Of a stretch of 64,000 nt of DNA, positions 41,082-49,409 are shown piece after piece. Under the pieces are notes generated by a model. It was not told the origin of the DNA and ran no database searches. It saw only the letters and a program-made list of their open reading frames with translations. A program made the translations under genes and the position numbers. The stretch lies in the NCBI RefSeq assembly GCF_016427505.1, contig NZ_JAELXS010000005.1:279653-343652 (forward strand), given 5' to 3'. The stretch is from Sphingomonas mollis (lineage in GTDB: Bacteria > Pseudomonadota > Alphaproteobacteria > Sphingomonadales > Sphingomonadaceae). Each line of letters opens with the position of its first letter. The stretch's first letter is position 1.

Positions 41082-41449
41082 CGGCCCAGCACCTTGCGCG
41101 CGATCTTCACCAGTTGATCGGGGACGAACGGCTTCACCAGCCAGCCGGTGGCGCCGGCGGCCTTGGCCTGTGCCTTCATCCCGGCGTCGGATTCGGTGGT
41201 CAGGAAAATGATCGGCACGCCCGCCTGCGCCGGCTGCTTGCGCAGTTCGCGGATCATCGTCAGCCCGTCCATGTTCGGCATGTTCAGGTCGGTGACGATC
41301 AGGTCGAAGCGGGTCGCGGCAGCCTGCGCCAGCCCCTCTACCCCGTCGCCCGCCTCCGCCACGGTATAACCGGCATTGGTGAGCGCGATGCGGATCGCCA
41401 TCCGCAGGCTGGGGGAATCATCGACGGTCAGGATCGTGGCGGTCATCAT
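41078..41449 (-). CDS. cheY: Chemotaxis response regulator
   Basis: A 123-residue single receiver domain. The acidic pair is in TVDDSPSLR, the phospho-acceptor D54 in VTDLNMPNMDG, Thr in FLTTESD and Lys in LVKPFVP. It would bind the flagellar switch. It starts at 41449 through an ATGA overlap with the STAS gene. Confidence 0.96.
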   Translation of the reverse strand: MMTATILTVDDSPSLRMAIRIALTNAGYTVAEAGDGVEGLAQAAATRFDLIVTDLNMPNMDGLTMIRELRKQPAQAGVPIIFLTTESDAGMKAQAKAAGATGWLVKPFVPDQLVKIARKVLGR

Positions 41450-41751
41450 GCAGCTCCGTGGAACCAGAATTGGGTATCGGTGGGCGACAGGTCGGCGAAC
41501 CCGGCACGGTCGAGCAGCGCCGCGAGCGGACCGGTGGCGGGATGCGCCAGCGTCAGCACCGCGCCATCGCGCGCTGCCTGACGACGCGCGGCCTCGACCA
41601 GCTGGATCACGCTGAGATCGGGGTCCTCGACCGCCGACAGATCGAGCGCGATGTCGCCCGTTCCGCCAAAGGCCGCGCGAACCTCGTCGCAAAACGGCGC
41701 GATCGACCGGACCGCGAGCGCGACCGGCGCGCATATGGTCGTCAGTGTCAT
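41446..41751 (-). CDS. STAS-domain protein, first gene of the chemotaxis operon
   Basis: A 101-residue protein with the STAS pattern DIALDLSAVEDPDLSVIQLV. The usual phospho-serine of anti-anti-sigma factors (first Ser of DSSG) is Leu here (D-L-S-V), so phospho-regulation of the SpoIIAA type is unlikely. STAS proteins head chemotaxis operons in several proteobacteria; their role there is unclear. It overlaps cheY. Confidence 0.85.
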   Translation of the reverse strand: MTLTTICAPVALAVRSIAPFCDEVRAAFGGTGDIALDLSAVEDPDLSVIQLVEAARRQAARDGAVLTLAHPATGPLAALLDRAGFADLSPTDTQFWFHGAA

Positions 41752-41900
41752 GTCTTTCTCCCGCGGCGTTTGCCTGTTGGGATTATTCTAGGATTTCAGT
41801 GGGCTGATCGGGCGGACATTGATGAATGTTATCGACCGGGTGCCGCTTTCCCCTGGGCCGTCCGTGCTGCTATCGCGATATTACTGGCGGGGTATGGGTT

Positions 41901-43478
41901 ATGGGCGGGCTGAACAGCACATTGTCGGATCGACAGGCGGTCTGGGCATTCGTGCTGGGTTGCGTCGCGGTGACCGCCGGAGTCTGCGCGCACCTGCCGA
42001 TGTTCGCGATGGCCCGCGCCATGCATTACCAATTAGCCGGCATGCCGATGGACAATGTCATGCTGGCCGGCATGGGATTGATCGTCGCGGGCACGATCGT
42101 GGCGGCTTATGGACTGCTGCCACGCAACGTCGCCGCGCAGCGGGCCGCCGCCGCCGACATCGTCGTCGCCGCGCCGGAAGATGCGAAGCTGGGTCCGGCC
42201 CATTGGGGCCTGATGGCGGTGCTGGTCGTCGCGCTGGTGATCGACGTGATGAAACCCGCGTCGCTCGGTTTCACCGTTCCCGGCATGATTACCGAATATG
42301 GCGTGCCGAAGAAGACCGTGTCGCTGGTGCCGTTCTTCGCGCTGGCCGGCACCGTCACGGGATCGGTGTTGTGGGGCTGGATCGCCGATGTGTACGGCCG
42401 CAAGGCATCGATCCTGCTGTCGGCGGTGATGTTCGTCGGCACCTCGATCTGCGGTGCGATGCCCAGTCTGGCGTGGAACATCGCCATGTGCTTCATGATG
42501 GGGGCGGCGGCGGGCGGGATGCTGCCCGTGACCTATGCGTTGCTGGCCGAGATGATGCCGACCCGGCATCGCGGCTGGAGCCTGGTGCTCGTCGGCGGGC
42601 TGGGCGCGGTGGGTGGCTATTTCGCGGCGAGCGGTCTGTCGGCGTTGCTGCAACCGATCTTCGGTTGGCGCATCCTGTGGCTGGCCAATCTGCCGACCGG
42701 GCTGACACTGGTCTTGCTGGGCGCGCTCATCCCGGAATCGGCCAAGTTCCTTCTCGCCCGTGGCCGGGTGCAGGAAGCGGAGGCGGTGATGCGGCGCTTC
42801 GGGGCGACCGCGTCCAGCGTGAGCGCGACGGCGAGCGTGCAGAAACGCGGCGCGCACGCCCTCACCGGCCCGCGGTTATACGGCAAGCTGGCGGCGCTCA
42901 GCATCTGTGCGCTGTCATGGGGGCTCATCAACTTCGGCCTGTTGTTGTGGTTGCCGGCCGATCTCGTCGCGAAGGGATATTCGGTCGGCGTGTCGAGCAG
43001 GCTGCTCGCCGAAAGCGCGCTGATCGCCTTTCCCACCGTATTCATCGCGGCGTTGCTGTACAGCCGGTGGAGCGCGAAATGGGCGCTGGTGACGATGATC
43101 GCGCTGACGCTGGCCGGCCTGTTGCTGGTGCTGCGTCTGGAACTGGCGGGGAGCGGCAGCCCGGTGCTGCCGGTGGCGCTGCTGATCGTCGGCACCAACG
43201 GCATGATCGCCATCGTCCTGCCCTACACCGCCGAGAGCTTTCCGCTGAGGGTGCGGGGACGGGCGACGGGCTGGGTCGCGGCCTGCACCAAGGGCGGCGG
43301 CCTGTTCGCGCAGGGACTGACGATCAGCGGCATCATCCTGTCGATGGGCCTGTCCTCCGGGTTGATGATGCTGCCGACCGCCGCATCGCTGATACTGGTC
43401 GCCTGGTTCGGGCGCGAAACCCGCGGGCGCGATCTGCGCGATCTGGATGTCGACAACGGACAGATCGGGCACGCCTGA
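41901..43478 (+). CDS. MFS transporter
   Basis: A 525-residue inner-membrane protein with about 12 helices. The motif GWIADVYGRKASIL between helices 2 and 3 of the core, and PLRVRGRATGWVAA in the second half, are MFS signatures resembling the sugar/aromatic acid:proton group. An N-terminal pair of helices precedes the core. The substrate is not known. ATG 41901 was chosen; the frame continues upstream to 41826 without a convincing site. Confidence 0.88.
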   Translation: MGGLNSTLSDRQAVWAFVLGCVAVTAGVCAHLPMFAMARAMHYQLAGMPMDNVMLAGMGLIVAGTIVAAYGLLPRNVAAQRAAAADIVVAAPEDAKLGPAHWGLMAVLVVALVIDVMKPASLGFTVPGMITEYGVPKKTVSLVPFFALAGTVTGSVLWGWIADVYGRKASILLSAVMFVGTSICGAMPSLAWNIAMCFMMGAAAGGMLPVTYALLAEMMPTRHRGWSLVLVGGLGAVGGYFAASGLSALLQPIFGWRILWLANLPTGLTLVLLGALIPESAKFLLARGRVQEAEAVMRRFGATASSVSATASVQKRGAHALTGPRLYGKLAALSICALSWGLINFGLLLWLPADLVAKGYSVGVSSRLLAESALIAFPTVFIAALLYSRWSAKWALVTMIALTLAGLLLVLRLELAGSGSPVLPVALLIVGTNGMIAIVLPYTAESFPLRVRGRATGWVAACTKGGGLFAQGLTISGIILSMGLSSGLMMLPTAASLILVAWFGRETRGRDLRDLDVDNGQIGHA

Positions 43479-43708
43479 ACGTGGCGTTCAATCCCCAGCA
43501 TAACATTGCATAAGTATGTCGGGACTTCGCTGCGGCACGGCGCAATCCACGATCAGTTCGTCGCAAACATTTGATGCCGGATATCAGTAAGCGATGGATA
43601 GCCAGCCTTATAGTTTCGCCGTATAACCCGCACGTCTCGGCCGATAGCGATTGTCAACCGACCGCAAGCCTGACCTGACTGGCACGACCAAATTGGAGAG
43701 GTAAGTAT

Positions 43709-44020
43709 ATGCGTTCAGTTCTTCCGAAATATTCGGCCGTCGTGATGATCCTGATCGGTTCGACCGCGCTGGGCGGTTGCGCCACGAAGGGGTTCGTCCG
43801 CGAGCAGATCGCGACCGTGAACTCGCGCATCGACGGCATGGACGGACGACTGCGCACGGTCGAGGGCACGTCGGGCCAGGCGCTTACCCAGGCACAGGCC
43901 GCCGCCGGTCAGGCGCAACAGAACGCCCAGCGCATCGACCAGATAAATGGCCGCGTCGATGGCCTCGACCAGCAGATGCAGCAACAGTTGCAGCGCCAGC
44001 AGCGCAAGCCCCGCGGCTAG
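43709..44020 (+). CDS. Small Lpp-like outer membrane lipoprotein
   Basis: A 103-residue protein. The lipobox LGGC puts the modified Cys at residue 24. The mature part is a heptad-rich helix (ATVNSRIDGMDGRLRTVEG, then Gln/Ala-rich repeats) ending QRQQRKPRG. It is like Braun lipoprotein in size and layout, but lacks the strict C-terminal Lys. The adjacent L,D-transpeptidase gene, 21 bp downstream, makes a link to peptidoglycan plausible. AGAGGT precedes the start. Confidence 0.7.
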   Translation: MRSVLPKYSAVVMILIGSTALGGCATKGFVREQIATVNSRIDGMDGRLRTVEGTSGQALTQAQAAAGQAQQNAQRIDQINGRVDGLDQQMQQQLQRQQRKPRG

Positions 44021-44041
44021 GCACGTCATCGCACAACGCGC

Positions 44042-44815
44042 TTGCATCGACGGAGCGTTCCGCTGAACAAGGCCATTGTGTCGACCAGATTGTTCCACAT
44101 CGCCTGTAGCGCGGGGTTGATCCCCGCGCTGTTTGCGGCGCTCGTGTCGCCGGCCGCCGCAGGGCCACATCCTCGCGATCGCAAGGGCGTAGCCCGCGTG
44201 CCGGCAAAGCCGCTCCCCGAAGAAGCCGCCGTGTCGGCGATCGAGCTGCCGCCGCCATCGGCGTCGACCATTCGTCTGACCGCCTGGGTCGCGGCGGCGC
44301 GCGACAACGGCGCCCTTCCCTATGCGGTCATCGACAAGCAGACCGCATCGCTTTTCCTGTTCGATGCGAAGGGCAAGCCGCTCGGCCAGACGCCGGTGCT
44401 GATCGGTGTCGGCGTCGGCGATGACTCGTCCCCGGGCGTAGGGGCCAAGAGCCTGTCGGAGATCGGCCCGGCCGAACGGACGACGCCGGCGGGCCGGTAC
44501 GTCGCCAAATTCGGGAAAGCCTTTGGCCGCCAGCGCGTGCTCTGGGTGGATTACGTCAATTCGGTCGCGCTGCACGCGGTCATCAATACCAACAAGAAGG
44601 AACAGCGGCTGGTGCGGCTGGCGTCGCCGGCCCCGGACGACAACCGGATCACCTTCGGCTGCATCAACGTAGGCACCAGCTTCTACGCCAAAACGCTTCG
44701 CCCGCTGTTCCAGAAGCGGGGCGGCGTGGTCTATATCCTGCCGGACACCCGGTCGCTCGACGACGTGTTTCCCCGGTTGCGGCTGTTGCCCTATCTGACC
44801 GCCGCGTCGAGATAG
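44042..44815 (+). CDS. L,D-transpeptidase (YkuD-like)
   Basis: A 257-residue exported protein. A hydrophobic signal segment lies at about 17-41 (ending SPAAAG), then a Pro-rich linker and a catalytic domain ending in the H-x..T-x-GC-x-N pattern: LHAVINTN and ITFGCINVG, with the nucleophilic Cys. It would form 3-3 crosslinks or attach proteins to peptidoglycan. The start is TTG 44042 or GTG about 12 codons later. Confidence 0.85.
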   Translation: MHRRSVPLNKAIVSTRLFHIACSAGLIPALFAALVSPAAAGPHPRDRKGVARVPAKPLPEEAAVSAIELPPPSASTIRLTAWVAAARDNGALPYAVIDKQTASLFLFDAKGKPLGQTPVLIGVGVGDDSSPGVGAKSLSEIGPAERTTPAGRYVAKFGKAFGRQRVLWVDYVNSVALHAVINTNKKEQRLVRLASPAPDDNRITFGCINVGTSFYAKTLRPLFQKRGGVVYILPDTRSLDDVFPRLRLLPYLTAASR

Positions 44816-44860
44816 GGCCGGCGCCGGCGTGAAGGGCCGTCGTCACTCGAAGGAACCTTG

Positions 44861-45184
44861 ATGATGATGTTCATGCTCGCGATGCTGGCTGCGGCGGATC
44901 GACCGGTCGTGGTCAGTTCGCTGACGACCGGCCAGCTGGTCGAATATTGCCGGGGCAAGGATACCGATCCCACCTCGAATTTCTGCACCGGCTATATCAT
45001 CGGGGTGTTCGACGCCCTGTCGCTGTCCCGTCAGATCTGCCCGTCGACCGCCCGTTCCTCGAATATCGAGGTTGCCGCCGTCGCACGCAAATATCTGCGC
45101 AAACAGGCCGGGAAGACCAGCGTCGCGCCGTCATTCGTGATCCGCGACGCGCTGCGCCGCGCTTTTCCGTGCAAGCGGAAATAG
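44861..45184 (+). CDS. Rap1a/Tai family exported protein
   Basis: A 107-residue protein with a short N-terminal hydrophobic stretch (MLAMLAAA). LVEYCRGKDTDPTSNFCTGYIIG carries two Cys and the family signature, with ICPST and AFPCKRK supplying a second pair, probably two disulfides. Rap1a/Tai proteins include type VI immunity proteins, but no T6SS effector is near, so a housekeeping periplasmic role is as likely. It starts in a run of ATGs after AAGGA. Confidence 0.8.
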   Translation: MMMFMLAMLAAADRPVVVSSLTTGQLVEYCRGKDTDPTSNFCTGYIIGVFDALSLSRQICPSTARSSNIEVAAVARKYLRKQAGKTSVAPSFVIRDALRRAFPCKRK

Positions 45185-45190
45185 ACCCGC

Positions 45191-47044
45191 TTACTGCGCC
45201 TCGCGGGTCTTGGTGACCTTGCCGAAAACCGGTGCCTTCACGGTGGTGAGGCGATCGGTGGCATCGCCGGTCAGGTCGAAGAACAGGATGCGGTTGGCAC
45301 CCTGCTTCATCCACGGCGCCGGCGTGTAGAGCGTGTGGACGGGGCCGATCGACCAGAAGCGGCCGAGATTATGCTCGCCCAGCCACAGCTGCCCCTTATG
45401 CAGCCCGCGCATGTCCAGATACGTGTCCGCCGGCCGGTCCACCGTCATCTCGGTTTCGTAGAAGCATGGACCGATACAGGGGGCGGTCGACAGGCGCAGC
45501 GTCGACAGGTCGTTCATCGGCAGGCGGAACATGCGCCAGTCCTCGATCGGCTGGCCGTTCAGCGTGACCGCGCCGGTCAGCCCCGTCTGCTCGGTACGGA
45601 TCGCATGCGAGTAATTCACCCGCCCGGTATTCTCGACCAGGATGTCGAGCGTCACCGGACCATCCCGCTGCGGCAGGTTCACCGTTTCCTGCCCCAGCCG
45701 GCGATCCAGCGTGCCGACCAGCTTGCGGTCAAGATAGACCTGCGCATAGCTGTGCATGCGCTTGAGCAGGAGCGGCCCTGCCTTCCCCTTGGCCAGCGTC
45801 ACTTGGTAGAGGACGTAGCCGTAATTCTGGTCGAGTTCCTCAAAGGTCATCGGCCGGCGGGCGCGGATCGGATCGGGCAGATTGTCCCATAGCGATGCGC
45901 TGCGCCGGATCGGCGACACCGGGAACGTGGCGGCGACACTCGGCGCGGGGGCCGGCGCGGGGGGCTTGCCCGTGACCTCGGCGATGACCGAGGCGAGCAG
46001 CGCGTATTTGTACCGCGGATTGCCGGCTTCATCGAGCGGGGCGTCGTAATCATAGCTCGTCGTGTCGGGGTGATAATCGGTGCCGGTGTGCGAATCGGCG
46101 CCGTTCATCCAACCGAAGGTGGTGCCGCCATGGAACATGTACAGCGACACAGAATAACCGCGTTTCAGCATGAAGCGCAGTTCCTCGGCCTCCTTGCGAC
46201 CATCGGTTTCGTGGTGGTCCTCACCCCATTTGTCGAACCACCCTGCCCAATATTCACCGACCATGCGCACGCCATCGGGCCGGAACGCCTCCAGCTTCGC
46301 GACCGCGTTCGGCGCGCCGCCCGATCCGAAATTCACCACCGAGGGCAGATGCGGCAGCGAGCCCTTGGCCAGATCACCCGCCTGATTGGACGTGAACAGC
46401 ACACCGTCCGCCAGTCCGGCACGGCGATAGGTCGCCTCCAGCCCCTTCAGATACGCCTTGTCGTCGCCGAAGGCACCATATTCGTTCTCCAGTTGCACCG
46501 CGACGATCGGGCCGCCATTGCGCAACAGCAGCGGCTTCACCTCCTGCCCCAGCCGGACCATCCATCGCTCGACAGCGGCGGTGTAGGTCGGGTCGGTCGA
46601 TCGCAGGACGAGGCCGCGATCCTTCAGCAGCCAGGACGGATAACCGCCCAGTTCCCATTCGGCACAGACATAGGGGCCGGGCCGGAGGATAACATCGAGT
46701 CCCTCTGCCTGCGCATCGCGGATGAAGCCGGCGATGTCGTTCTGGCCGGTGAAGTCATACACGCCGGGGCGCGGTTCGTGCGCGTTCCAGAAGGCATAGG
46801 TGGTGATGGTGTTCAGCCCCATCGCCCGTGCCTTGCGCAGGCGATCGCGCCAATAGGCGCGCGGTATCCGGACATAATGCATCTCGGCGGAGATGACCTG
46901 ATAGGGCTTGCCGTCCTTCAGGAACTGCGACCCGCCAACCGCGAAGCTATGTGCCGGCGCCGTCGCCTGCGCCCCGACCGGCAAGGCCGGAAGCGTCGTT
47001 GCCGTCAGGGCCGCGCCCAGGATCGACCGAACCACCATCTTCAT
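45191..47044 (-). CDS. Exported beta-galactosidase, GH35
   Basis: A 617-residue protein with a signal peptide (about 1-25, PVGAQA). The TIM-barrel has FWNAHEPRPGVYDFTGQND, the acid/base Glu in VAVQLENEYGAF and the nucleophile Glu in MVGEYWAGWFDKWG, then C-terminal jelly-roll domains. It releases terminal beta-galactose. It lies 11 bp downstream of the GH36 gene and is probably co-transcribed. The frame runs upstream only as a shadow. Confidence 0.94.
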   Translation of the reverse strand: MKMVVRSILGAALTATTLPALPVGAQATAPAHSFAVGGSQFLKDGKPYQVISAEMHYVRIPRAYWRDRLRKARAMGLNTITTYAFWNAHEPRPGVYDFTGQNDIAGFIRDAQAEGLDVILRPGPYVCAEWELGGYPSWLLKDRGLVLRSTDPTYTAAVERWMVRLGQEVKPLLLRNGGPIVAVQLENEYGAFGDDKAYLKGLEATYRRAGLADGVLFTSNQAGDLAKGSLPHLPSVVNFGSGGAPNAVAKLEAFRPDGVRMVGEYWAGWFDKWGEDHHETDGRKEAEELRFMLKRGYSVSLYMFHGGTTFGWMNGADSHTGTDYHPDTTSYDYDAPLDEAGNPRYKYALLASVIAEVTGKPPAPAPAPSVAATFPVSPIRRSASLWDNLPDPIRARRPMTFEELDQNYGYVLYQVTLAKGKAGPLLLKRMHSYAQVYLDRKLVGTLDRRLGQETVNLPQRDGPVTLDILVENTGRVNYSHAIRTEQTGLTGAVTLNGQPIEDWRMFRLPMNDLSTLRLSTAPCIGPCFYETEMTVDRPADTYLDMRGLHKGQLWLGEHNLGRFWSIGPVHTLYTPAPWMKQGANRILFFDLTGDATDRLTTVKAPVFGKVTKTREAQ

Positions 47045-47055
47045 GCGATGCACCT

Positions 47056-49299
47056 TCAGTCCTTCATTTCGAAGACGAACGCCGTGCCGACGAAATCGCC
47101 CTTCAGCGGCGCCCGCAGGCCGCGTTCCATCCAGTAGGCGCCACTGGCGCGGGCCGGCACGCCATCCGGCAACGCACCGCCGCCCAGCACCGACACCGCA
47201 TAGGACCGGGCGGGATCGAGCCCCTTGGGATGGTTCGGCGCGGGATTGTCGCGCCACATCGATGAATGCAGCATCTGGAACATCACGCCCTGACGCTTGT
47301 CCTGCGACACGTACATGGTGGCCGACGACGCATTGTCCCTGACCGGCGGATCGATCCGGTACAACTGGCCGCGCTGCACGGTCTGGCGGATGGTCTTGTA
47401 CGCCGCGACCCATTTGCTGGCGGTCGTGAAGTCCTCGTCCTTCCACTTGTCCAGATTGGCACCGATGCCCAGCCCGCCCTGCATCGACGACAGGAACCGG
47501 TAATCGAGCGAGGTCGTGCGCGTGTTCGCCCAGTTGGGGCTGTCGGTCACCCACGCCATCATGACCGCGACGGGATAGGCCTGGGTGAAGCCGTCCTGGA
47601 TCATCAGCCGGTCGGCGGGATCGGTGTTGTCCGACGGCCAGACCTCGTCGGTCAGGCCGAGGATGCCGAGATCGACACGACCGCCGCCGCCGGAGCAGCC
47701 CTCGATCTCCAGCTTCGGGTGGCGGCGACGCAGTTCGGACAGGATGTAATAGAGGTTGCGGACATATTCGACATAGACGCGCTGCTGGTCCTGCACCGCC
47801 ACCTGCGGCCAACCGGCTTCGGTCCAGTTGCGGTTATAATCCCATTTCAGGAACGCGATGTCGTTCTCGGCGACCAGCTTGTCGAGCACGCCGAGCAGGT
47901 GATCGCGCACATCCGTTCGCGCCAGGTTCAGCACCAGCTGATTGCGTCCCTCCGTCCGCGGGCGGCCGGGATAGTTGAGCACCCAGTCGGGATGCGCGCG
48001 GTACAGGTCGCTGTCGACGTTCACCATTTCCGGTTCGACCCACAGGCCGAAATCCATGCCGAGGGTATGGACCTTGTCGATCAGCGGCTTCAGGCCGTTG
48101 GGGAATTTGGTGCGGTTGACCGTCCAGTCGCCCAGTCCCGCCTTGTCGCTGTTGCGCGCGCCGAACCAGCCGTCATCGACGACGAAGCGCTCCACGCCGA
48201 TGCGGGCAGCCTTTTCGGCGAGCGCTTCCTGGCCGATTTCGGTCACATCGAACGCGGTCGCTTCCCAGCTGTTATAGACCACCGGCCGCGGTTTCGCCTT
48301 TTCGCCGCCGGGCAGGATGTGTGCAATCTCGAACTTGTGGAACGTGCGCGAGGCACCGCCCATGCCGGCGTTGGAATAGCCGGCGTAGAACACCGGCGTG
48401 TCGAGCGTCTCGCCCGGCTTCAGCGTCCATGAGAAGTCGTAAGGGTTATACCCGCCCATGATGCGGATGCGACCGAGATTGTCCTGGCCGACACTGACCC
48501 GGAACGATCCCGACCATGCCAGCGCGCCGTACCAGACGGGGCCGGCATCCTCGCTGGTCACGCCGTCCTTGCCGATCGCGAAATACGGGTTGTTGCCGTG
48601 ACCGGTCGATCCGCGCCGGCTTTCCAGCACGGTCAGCGCCGGCGTGATCGCAACGTCCTTCTTCGTCCATTCGGCGGCGTGACGGCCGGTCAGATAGTGC
48701 AGGCGGTAATCGTCGCTCACCGGCAGCGTGAACACCGCCGAAGCGATCTGGTCGACCCGCACCGGCCGGCTGTCGCCATTGCGGACCGAGGCGGATCGCG
48801 CCAGCACGCCGGTGTCGGGATCGATCGTATAGCGCAGGGTCACGGTCAGCGGCCGGTTGATGTCGGCCAGCTCGATCACCAGCGTCTCGCCGCGCACCGA
48901 GTGCGATTTGTACTTCAGCACCAGATCGCGATTGCCGTCGGCGAAGATCGTCTTGATGCCGGGATCGTTGACCAGCCCTTCGCCCTGCCCCGGATATTCC
49001 TGCAACGTGACCGATCCCGCCGGATCGAATCCCGACAGTTCGCCGGGCGCTTTCACCAGCACGGGATCGCCGGTCTTCACCGGGTCGGTCGAGACGAGCG
49101 GATCGCCGGGGGCGAGCGGTGCGCCCCAATATAGCGGTTGCAGATAGCCCTTGTCGTCGACGCCCATCGCATAGGTCACGCCGGCGCCGTCGAGGCGGAA
49201 TATCCGCGCCCCGGCCGGTGCCGTCACCTTCGCCTGCGCATCGACGCCGCTGAATGCCGCGACGACCGCCGACGCCATCAGGATTGTCTTGCCACGCAT
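47056..49299 (-). CDS. Exported alpha-galactosidase, GH36
   Basis: A 747-residue protein with a signal peptide (about 1-22, SGVDAQAK). An N-terminal beta-sandwich precedes a TIM-barrel with FVVDDGWFGAR, FGLWVEPEMVN, the nucleophile Asp in FLKWDYNRNW and the acid/base Asp in PSDNTDPADRL. It removes alpha-1,6-galactose. First gene of the GH36-GH35 unit; a palindrome lies 28 bp upstream. Confidence 0.95.
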   Translation of the reverse strand: MRGKTILMASAVVAAFSGVDAQAKVTAPAGARIFRLDGAGVTYAMGVDDKGYLQPLYWGAPLAPGDPLVSTDPVKTGDPVLVKAPGELSGFDPAGSVTLQEYPGQGEGLVNDPGIKTIFADGNRDLVLKYKSHSVRGETLVIELADINRPLTVTLRYTIDPDTGVLARSASVRNGDSRPVRVDQIASAVFTLPVSDDYRLHYLTGRHAAEWTKKDVAITPALTVLESRRGSTGHGNNPYFAIGKDGVTSEDAGPVWYGALAWSGSFRVSVGQDNLGRIRIMGGYNPYDFSWTLKPGETLDTPVFYAGYSNAGMGGASRTFHKFEIAHILPGGEKAKPRPVVYNSWEATAFDVTEIGQEALAEKAARIGVERFVVDDGWFGARNSDKAGLGDWTVNRTKFPNGLKPLIDKVHTLGMDFGLWVEPEMVNVDSDLYRAHPDWVLNYPGRPRTEGRNQLVLNLARTDVRDHLLGVLDKLVAENDIAFLKWDYNRNWTEAGWPQVAVQDQQRVYVEYVRNLYYILSELRRRHPKLEIEGCSGGGGRVDLGILGLTDEVWPSDNTDPADRLMIQDGFTQAYPVAVMMAWVTDSPNWANTRTTSLDYRFLSSMQGGLGIGANLDKWKDEDFTTASKWVAAYKTIRQTVQRGQLYRIDPPVRDNASSATMYVSQDKRQGVMFQMLHSSMWRDNPAPNHPKGLDPARSYAVSVLGGGALPDGVPARASGAYWMERGLRAPLKGDFVGTAFVFEMKD

Positions 49300-49326
49300 A
49301 CTTCTCTCCGGCGCTGAGGGGGACTT

Positions 49327-49339
49327 CGTACGCGGTACG
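49327..49339. promoter_or_regulatory. Candidate operator upstream of GH36-GH35
   Basis: CGTACGCGGTACG is a palindrome with 5-bp arms and a 3-bp centre, 28-40 bp before the GH36 start. The binding protein is unknown. Confidence 0.3.
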
Positions 49340-49350
49340 GACAGTCGGGA

Positions 49351-49393
49351 TCAACAAAAGCCGGGGCGGGATCGCACGTCGATCCCGCCCCGG
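49351..49393 (-). terminator. Intrinsic terminator of the TonB-dependent receptor gene
   Basis: On the minus strand a 14-bp perfect stem, CCGGGGCGGGATCG/CGATCCCGCCCCGG (49393-49361) with loop ACGTG, is followed by CTTTTGTT, 17 bp after the receptor stop. Confidence 0.8.
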
Positions 49394-49409
49394 TTGCTTC
49401 TTTATATTC

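Noticed and set aside
38829..41117. Plus-strand frame of 762 codons over cheA
   Set aside because: cheA has every expected domain in the opposite strand, so this is a shadow.
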